From assembly GCF_027214005.1 (NCBI RefSeq), contig NZ_JAPWGY010000008.1, forward strand, positions 62,001-126,000: a stretch of DNA of 64,000 nt, read 5' to 3'. The notes under the pieces are model-generated. The model saw nothing but the letters and a program-made list of their open reading frames with translations. It was not told the DNA's origin and did no database searches. The DNA is from Kiloniella laminariae. Lineage in GTDB: Bacteria; Pseudomonadota; Alphaproteobacteria; Kiloniellales; Kiloniellaceae. A program made the position numbers and the translations under genes. Below are positions 61,301 to 64,000 of the stretch, piece after piece; the stretch's first letter is position 1; every line of letters begins with the position of its first letter.

Positions 61301-62877
61301 AATTTGTGATCTTTCATATCCTCGACCAGCTGGGCTGCTTTCTGGTGTTCCTTGACATCCTTGTTAAATTGCTTGGCTTCATCACGCAGGGCAGTTCCAG
61401 CATTTCTGTGGCTATGCTTAGCAGCCTGATTATCTGCGCGAAGCCGTCTTATATTCTGACAGGCTGAACTCCGGCAATTGGGGTCGCCATCTCTGCGCAT
61501 CTCGTCTTCTATTTCACGCAGGTTTTTATCTTCACGCTCAAGATCTTCCCCATCTTTTTCATGTTTCTCGGCTTTTCGTTTCAGTTCCTTGTTTTTGCGT
61601 TCAAGCTCTTTACGCTCTTCCTCAAGCTTTTCTTCTGCTTCTCTTCGCGCCTTGTACTTTTTGTCTTTCTCCCGACGCTCCATTTCCTCTTTCATCCGCC
61701 TTCTGGCTTCTTCCAGCTTCTTCTTCAGCTTTTTCTTTTTCTCCAGCTCTTCCTTTATCTTTTTCTCTTTTTCGGCATTTTCTTTATCTTCTTTATCTGC
61801 CACCTCCTCAATATCCTTGGGATCAACAACAATCTCGAGGGTTGCTGTCTCGATCATCGCAAGGGAAGCATTACCAGCAGCACGGACCACTTCTCCAACC
61901 TGGTTGATCAGGCTGTTCAGATTTGGACCAGACCATTCGCGGACCGTATCAATGCTGCTGATCGGGGCGACATCTTCGCGTATCAGATTTCTTTTTGCCC
62001 GCTCCTCCGAAGCCTTGCGCAGGGCAGTAATTTGCTCAAGCGTCATTCCCGGTTCTTTTTTCTTTTTCTCGTGTTGAACCTCATTACTTCCCTGGGCGAC
62101 AGTTCCTCCTTCTTCGGTTATCACAGCAGCTTCGCCACTTTCGGCTATTACTTCCTCAGCCTTGGTTTCAGCATCGGCTGCAACATCAGAGGATCCTTCG
62201 GTACTGTCCGCTGAAATTTCACTTGAAGTGGCCGCAACAGAAGAAGGAGCAGCAGGTACTTCCCCTGTGTTTTCTGTTTCTCTCTGTATCGCGACGACCG
62301 GGACCGAGGGAGCAGATATCCCCTCAGATCCACTGTTTACCCGATTAACAGAAGGTGGTGCTGGTGGTGCTGGCGCAACGGTTAAGCCGGTATTACCTCC
62401 GGAGACCGTTTCAGTCCGACTTGCCCCGGGTACTGTCATTCCCAACACATTCGGTTGATAAGGCGCAGCTATTGCTGGAGCAGGCGACGAAGTCTCACTG
62501 GTCGTGACAGAAGTGGTCGCAGGAGAAACGTTATAGGTTTGAATGTTATAGGTCGGGACCGGAGTTTCTATGACATTGAACGTCGGCAACGTTGGGCGAT
62601 AGGGTTGGCTTGGGCTATAGGGGGAAACGTATCCTTCAGCCTGCCGCGCTTGAGTAGCCTGGGTGGCTTGAGTGGCCTGGGTGGCATAACCACCGTAAGT
62701 CGCGCTCTGTCCCGGAGTAAAAACGCTATAGCCCTGATTTTGATAGATAGAGGGAACTTCCTGCCCCTGAGGTTCTTTGGGAAAGATAAAAAGAGCCAGA
62801 GTAAACAGGAAAATACGGTATTTGTTATAGCTCGAAAGAGAGGGGTATATCGACCCCTGAAGTAAAAACCCACCCAT
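52315..62877 (-). CDS. Giant coiled-coil protein with nucleotidyltransferase-like and kinase-like domains
   Basis: One open frame of 3520 residues starts at ATG 62877 (GGGAG seven bases upstream). Order of parts: a hydrophobic signal or anchor (about 20-36, KYRIFLFTLALFIFP); a Pro/Ser/Thr/Val-rich low-complexity stretch (40-270) with ATQ repeats; a Lys/Glu coiled coil (about 360-463); long helical sequence with degenerate internal repeats near 1087-1400; a TPR-like stretch around 1780; a Gly/Ala-rich hydrophobic segment (about 2490-2650); a nucleotidyltransferase-like motif (G2785-S, D2792-Y-D2794); further helices; a Pro/Gly linker (about 3196-3218); and a protein-kinase-like domain with Gly loop G3256-x-G3258, catalytic loop D3377-G-K-P-D-N3382 and D3400-P-G. 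The last gene of an operon with a CsgG-family gene and a 55-residue frame. I do not recognise the family. Envelope or secreted location is inferred from the N-terminus. Confidence 0.85.
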   Translation of the reverse strand: MGGFLLQGSIYPSLSSYNKYRIFLFTLALFIFPKEPQGQEVPSIYQNQGYSVFTPGQSATYGGYATQATQATQATQARQAEGYVSPYSPSQPYRPTLPTFNVIETPVPTYNIQTYNVSPATTSVTTSETSSPAPAIAAPYQPNVLGMTVPGASRTETVSGGNTGLTVAPAPPAPPSVNRVNSGSEGISAPSVPVVAIQRETENTGEVPAAPSSVAATSSEISADSTEGSSDVAADAETKAEEVIAESGEAAVITEEGGTVAQGSNEVQHEKKKKEPGMTLEQITALRKASEERAKRNLIREDVAPISSIDTVREWSGPNLNSLINQVGEVVRAAGNASLAMIETATLEIVVDPKDIEEVADKEDKENAEKEKKIKEELEKKKKLKKKLEEARRRMKEEMERREKDKKYKARREAEEKLEEERKELERKNKELKRKAEKHEKDGEDLEREDKNLREIEDEMRRDGDPNCRSSACQNIRRLRADNQAAKHSHRNAGTALRDEAKQFNKDVKEHQKAAQLVEDMKDHKFGMNDAEFDKHKADKKVKQLAEQEEQIKRAMADLRQKADWQKHGKGITENEASDFRKQMRGLEGLLEQNESAQAEAKEAVFVAEANALGLGAELEAAQKAFDKSQKDKGFLSGPIGPTVGGDIPKEFMNSFYEAKSIKGMELGELEKVGAQYDSALERLDAAEKALASGEIPKGGSPESLAKFGQLADKLEQVEKQIKAENGDKDSRYTNELKEQRRRDQARFDALEEVKKAQQALVEAGDTEYIDFDVSGMRSEEELRQQMNKTFTGPKALREKVAENRAKLLKATGAFHEADQELQNYSDGLRSTELRDQADAIRKEMRGMLPDVEVDIFSRQVGLYNTDAASGLALGPDGKVDRKVLANNVAAVADQQMKLAKLGTELDAVSRKLASFQSQGGLTAQQAQQTEVLAFQRDQIKAKQNQVVGKLDSLGVKGTLQDGKFTPTPMTRGGAITWNTARDQVIGTFKEIEENRRKVAEVTNRKVSLAGLPAEPGKSGTGVVEKLLDKDQRELSRVASGLGGVAGAALSGLITSEEATGPRVDLVASADQTVRQLTASDTPKKSEAVIKLENAISGLDDTIEAVEKTMIAARSLKLVGLDTGLDLQREALFTSRATLEKQLDQEKQRTRTQKDQVEVAKAQTRTRTESRKTEQLKQALANLDLNISAISNVENAVAGNGNQPLSQGLIAQKQALEASRQQVAKALERQRALEKEKAKNNPKGLNTIDRLLGRGEALPPVEKPAPVTVASAKIPDNARTKELSTAIASLNKSIETVEETMTATENSNVPGLAKSLSDQREVMFASRDSLTEQLENERKKLQSQTNRSVEQNPKQSTELILTENIKAFETAAVHYRKIGQNSLAQVFETQKAALEAEKKRIRLTKASYPAEQEVRTKPSELEAVGSLVQWINTDVLPAFAKEDPAAGILPGVLSDMTQRFGADTTEQILDEALDELVDNGLKPDAAVLLDALFRRINQELASGSGESSQKVNEEPRLKFLAEILASRKKGTNDRETGYLTASYRQLKSRLEAQQHEKMNVPGASALALLNAVSSLVDLARLPETDPKVLRPLISQLQRQLERVESGMKQADAEKLMTLLEDVNLNVRRLLAQVQKDMPKGTEQTRITSELTRQLVKINEMRAVVYGRQFSAEKNKTQEALRKKYAVSRLEQVRNLVNSGDLSGAMEILKSLESEDQSVQQSRSLALIDIVTQIEQRYGFLNASEREKLGKLSDLRALRETALKGFLETAKDPKVIAGISLHWAERLLREGNFTEAGEVLNRALVRKSNDPSLLALQIRLSLARTGKEATPEIMKSLLGNIPVEIGPVVSSIVLNGFVEQGEHTKARALIEVLKSAEDIDERTRQRLNIQLEFAEISIMASGLGSTQDDLELKKKLEAFQRLLSSTAGLDEKYKAALISSSKRLIEEIDKAAAWRGAVTREGVTVDELGSVAKNAVNAGRYDIAGTALQKQIEKLLNENGPEEIGRGFLKAVRLLDGIRMRSQDPRLSEAHRKIFAKFLSDNGAAITEKLDGYLKERISVAAKTARVKEQKSTHRRSLEQIQLELRSLAQLKIRLGLLSEDPKTRQRKMSELIDLATKDVDQKEAQILKAFDGLGDVLRDNETTKINLAEQLSRLNNLRAIRDGFKDYYIENAGIFNAPDYRMYGMRYGSFLPKNHREWEITTIQREVAGVYANGKSADEIWEERKNLGNFTIGRGLREKTLANHKNTPRDREYKADEKKYRNHWLTLAMDDAELKYLDQRRAELINEDRTRGRKERGELYENLVNAEAKYLRALVGSSNPLLEMFEQMAQTGRLMKGAAQELEGRIVLNQQRLLIEEYQSALIEKDPQRLFRAMIPLREASLAGELDSFVSYLHIEWYKAGPARAANLLGGMKDTQAALEEVIAESQKLNIALIRAGHNLPEQLGEADKEVLRTHGFLKDGVYVIPEQIVLEPTKVGSSFVAKTQTGVAGTIDRFVNAQQAGELFATIALPGGIAGKFGRWATAEVLAYGAVRSLGGKALAYGTGLALEAGAFTLLNRTAQVALDPALLMKDGYWSSETLLKEYAHNLLIIGALKGFGAGAEGLVKATGRMGLKQMSGLLKGSAIFGEAAMLTQLNALLEGNQISQEDYLGNLLTIVMLKGTGKVLEGKEKTPLQRLNEVRINRWLESIGKPPVEGTGPTTKVSQLRESQIREIEYLDWLLFVDRPTKILMETYKGDWDAARKDYEKGNLSPQDMRKLVNLRRQIVDNLANEIIQEIGGEVQAFGSENLTSDYDISFVGPKAALGVILFNARFASRWKTASEIGGRETGLVLDTNAYTETIQSLIEAGKGDVVFQDAFAHLSARKALPKEAWDIHRKWILENTVEGKRAEVLESLNLAEKYNGEYKQAIEAQKELLRNDKDNPVREADLQITAENRLYESALKDILELREAFEKAKGSEQATLRQQLRNAQSKALYFAQEAYYTQAAIEHVVFTIQAAKRSITAESLLADTAPKLKIDLTPEQGRQSYFEQVAHMLHEIRHSGDPAKLASKGAKYFIRALDAAQIAGLRLGSLEKVVRETVELNDNRSDLTKVREILAKDLIEAKEKELGRELSDIEREAIEKEAGLQYLSDVQKAANILTAALYNQTSGLRQAKASEGQAEGRVLEAANDNIDPDMGTKPAAENAVEKAAENAKAFAEVPPPAPGSGPVSGGGSGESGIRVQVSDTGQTAKAQTEFNFTDPSGAKHFLPLGKYLGSGSTSYVYEQAGNSGRVVRLTVAETWDARVLDEFGRFALEKLVDTRFIRIVQRFARFDVTQTSTRYFEVRRAQSIEINEKAENGTAQDMMAEQGGQLTKGQTLALDQAVRELNRRGLAWLDGKPDNYSFEKLPGTDRWRVLVLDPGGIVAMEGKTPRERYDNARGVQELINKPTAEQLDIWQKFKNSRGLVLNDIRQLVRENYGAKFNRRAMRLPFDGKIAFNPGGNMDLVEIHKLFELSPQASNDNYLAHYGTPPKVASLDSR
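58680..59620 (-). repeat. Degenerate protein-level repeat array inside the giant gene (about 4 copies)
   Basis: Four stretches near residues 1087-1160, 1176-1230, 1283-1343 and 1360-1400 share the pattern I-x-x-(V/I)-E near the start, then L-x-x-(Q)-(R/K)-x-(A/V)-(L/M)-x-x-(S/A)-(R/E) and a charged heptad tail. Copies 1 and 3 are closest (IEAVEKTM/IETVEETM; LQREALFTSR/DQREVMFASR). Copies 2 (LIAQKQALEASR) and 4 (ETQKAALEAEK) are more diverged. The spacing is uneven. This suggests duplication of a helical hairpin unit. Confidence 0.55.
62650..62685 (-). repeat. Short tandem repeat (4 x 9 bp) encoding Ala-Thr-Gln
   Basis: Four 9-base units, in two 18-base pairs differing at one base (GCCACCCAG-GCCACTCAA then GCCACCCAG-GCTACTCAA, coding strand), encode ATQ four times just after the signal segment of the giant protein. 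In-frame units would allow copy number to change by slippage without breaking the frame. Confidence 0.75.
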
Positions 62878-63044
62878 CAAAAATCTCCCATATCCTGTCC
62901 GATAGGGATTACCTCAATGACAGCGGTGGCCAGTAGCTTGCTGCTACCAAACAGTATCCTGTGTATTTTTAAGTCACCATCACCTCGATTTGAAGCAACC
63001 CTAAATGCAAGCTTTCTTGTTCCATCTTCCGCTAGCCGAGCCAC
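62877..63044 (-). CDS. Small coupled open reading frame, 55 residues
   Basis: A GTG at 63044 overlaps the last base of the CsgG-family stop (TAGTG), and its TGA at 62879-62877 overlaps the ATG of the giant gene (TGATG). The frame therefore exactly fills the gap between the two genes, the usual geometry of translational coupling. The peptide starts as MARLAEDGTRKLAFRV (GTG read as Met), is mixed hydrophobic and charged, contains LLATAVIEVIPIG near its end and has no Cys, signal or known motif. No Shine-Dalgarno sequence precedes the GTG, so reinitiation would be needed. It is a plausible real gene but not proven. Confidence 0.5.
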   Translation of the reverse strand: MARLAEDGTRKLAFRVASNRGDGDLKIHRILFGSSKLLATAVIEVIPIGQDMGDF

Positions 63045-64000
63045 TAGCGAACAAGAACGATCACGTCTCCTCGTTGCGGTGCATCAATGTCCAAAGGGAC
63101 AAAGCCCCCAAAGGAAACCTTTTCAAGCACATCAGATACAGTCACCAGTCCAAGCTCTTTTTTCCGGATCATCAGGACTTCACCTGTTTGAGGATCGGTA
63201 AGTTTTTTAACAACCCGCTCCACCATAAACTTGTCATTGGCCTGAATACCCGAACTGGTACCAGCATTGATATAAACCTGCCCTTCATCAAAATCGACCA
63301 CCTGCCCCGTCCAGGCTACCGTATTGGTCTTCGCCGCAATCAACTGAACAGCATGGGTAATGGCTTTTCTCGTGGCCTCGCCCAAAGGAGTTTTATAAAA
63401 CTGGTTTGTACCCAGGCTGACGCCCTCGTACCCAAGAGACAGGTCCCAGGAAGAATTATCAATCGGCTCTGACACCCGGTATACCTCCTCGACCTGAGAC
63501 GTCGTGGCATTCACAAGCCGGATATCCATTGCCACCTTTCCCGAGGCTGATTGCCTGGAAAGGCCTCCACTGAAAAGATTGCCAATTGTACCGGTAGAAA
63601 CCCCAAGTCCAAAACCACCGCCCTGATCATCGGTACCGAATTCGGTGACTGATCCATAGATCAAAAAATTCAGCCCCGTTACCTGTCCCAGTTCCGGCCC
63701 GGTCGTCGGGCTTGTTATGTTCTGCCCCTTCATCTGCTGTTCCGCCAGAACCTGCTGAACATTCGCACGTTCGACCACAATAAAACGGCCGGACTCAACC
63801 AGAGCCGAAGTCATCATGGCAGACAAACCACCACCGATATCCCAATCCCCGTACTTCTGTTCAAAAGCGCCAATCGCATCAAACTTTCCAACCGACACCA
63901 CCCTTTTAGGTCCGGCGATCTCCTGTACCGGTTCGGTCAGTACTGTAATTTTCTCGCCATCAGCATCAGTTGATGTCTGGGAATGGACAGGTGACAGGGA
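63044..64000 (-). CDS. CsgG/HfaB-family protein, 3' part (cut by right edge)
   Basis: The frame is open to the window edge (318 codons visible plus stop); the start lies beyond 64000. The visible part has the CsgG-family layout: RVVSVGKFDAIGAFEQKYGD, MMTSALVESGRFIVVERANV, LNFLIYGSVTEFG and a C-terminal IVDFDEGQVYINAG-like stretch (written VDFDEGQVYINAGTSSGI in sequence). CsgG forms an outer-membrane channel for curli; HfaB acts in holdfast anchoring, and other members are periplasmic lipoproteins. Signal and lipobox, if any, are outside the window. The extra C-terminal region after the core (KFMVERVVKKLTDPQTGEV onward) is beta-rich. It is cotranscribed with the giant gene. Confidence 0.85.
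   Translation of the reverse strand, partial: SLSPVHSQTSTDADGEKITVLTEPVQEIAGPKRVVSVGKFDAIGAFEQKYGDWDIGGGLSAMMTSALVESGRFIVVERANVQQVLAEQQMKGQNITSPTTGPELGQVTGLNFLIYGSVTEFGTDDQGGGFGLGVSTGTIGNLFSGGLSRQSASGKVAMDIRLVNATTSQVEEVYRVSEPIDNSSWDLSLGYEGVSLGTNQFYKTPLGEATRKAITHAVQLIAAKTNTVAWTGQVVDFDEGQVYINAGTSSGIQANDKFMVERVVKKLTDPQTGEVLMIRKKELGLVTVSDVLEKVSFGGFVPLDIDAPQRGDVIVLVR

Noticed and set aside
60409-61467. A 352-codon plus-strand open frame antisense to the giant gene
   Set aside because: It is the mirror of a Lys/Glu/Ala-rich coiled-coil sequence, which typically leaves Phe/Leu-rich open frames on the other strand. The minus frame is continuous for 10.5 kb and has start, signal and domain motifs.
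62650-62685. Tandem repeat considered as a CRISPR or attachment site
   Set aside because: The units are only 9 bases, contiguous without spacers and in coding frame.
1-64000. Mobile elements, integrases, tRNA and rRNA genes
   Set aside because: No transposase, integrase, recombinase, cloverleaf or rRNA-like sequence was recognised on either strand.

Overview
The window looks like a stretch of chromosome from a heterotrophic, probably marine, Gram-negative alphaproteobacterium. The gene set points that way: a TRAP transporter, PhoX phosphatase, fused IorA/IorB indolepyruvate oxidoreductase, a BKACE enzyme, Pot and Dpp-type ABC importers with twin-arginine signals, and many LysR/RpiR/MarR regulators. 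Genus cannot be fixed from sequence reading alone. No rRNA, tRNA, transposase, integrase or CRISPR array was seen, and coding density is high.

Layout, left to right. (1) 1-2.4 kb: the start of a lipoprotein gene cut by the left edge, a GNAT acetyltransferase, and a threonine synthase-like enzyme divergent from a LysR regulator (2.7-3.6 kb). (2) 3.9-7.7 kb: a cystine-type importer (tcyJ-tcyL-tcyN), a RimJ/RimL-like acetyltransferase and serine acetyltransferase cysE with a strong terminator, together a sulfur/cysteine supply block. (3) 7.8-8.8 kb: a small mercury module (merR, a MerR-type promoter with a 19-bp spacer, merF, a GDCCVxC protein) with no merA in view. (4) 8.8-15.3 kb: an RpiR regulator divergent from an N-formylglutamate amidohydrolase-like enzyme, a complete TRAP transporter and a glutamine synthetase-like ligase. 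(5) 15.3-22.8 kb: azoreductase, LysR regulator, a histidine kinase/sigma-54 response regulator pair, and an OFA-family carboxylate transporter behind a sigma-54 promoter match. (6) 22.9-29 kb: Tat-exported PhoX phosphatase, a DEAD-box RNA helicase, and a bicarbonate transporter with its PII-like partner (sbtA-sbtB).

(7) 29-42.5 kb: two divergent operons. The leftward one encodes a cyclase/formamidase-like hydrolase, a phytoene-dehydrogenase-like FAD enzyme, a MarR regulator and IorA-IorB. The rightward one encodes a paralogous FAD enzyme and a full Dpp/Opp-type ABC importer. They look like one catabolic regulon of unknown substrate. (8) 42.7-52.2 kb: a leftward operon with a Pot-type polyamine importer, class III aminotransferase, BKACE, acetylpolyamine deacetylase-like enzyme and D-amino-acid dehydrogenase-like enzyme, controlled by a divergent LysR gene; this reads as polyamine or acylated-amine catabolism.

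(9) 52.3-64 kb: the most unusual region. A leftward operon holds a CsgG-family protein (cut by the right edge), a 55-residue coupled reading frame, and one gene for a protein of about 3520 residues. That protein has an N-terminal signal or anchor, a low-complexity Pro/Ser/Thr stretch, about 2000 residues of helical and coiled-coil sequence with internal repeats, a Gly/Ala-rich hydrophobic segment, a nucleotidyltransferase-like motif (G2785-S, D2792-x-D2794) and a C-terminal protein-kinase-like domain (D3377-x-K-P-x-N3382, D3400). I do not recognise this system and consider it the main candidate for something undescribed.
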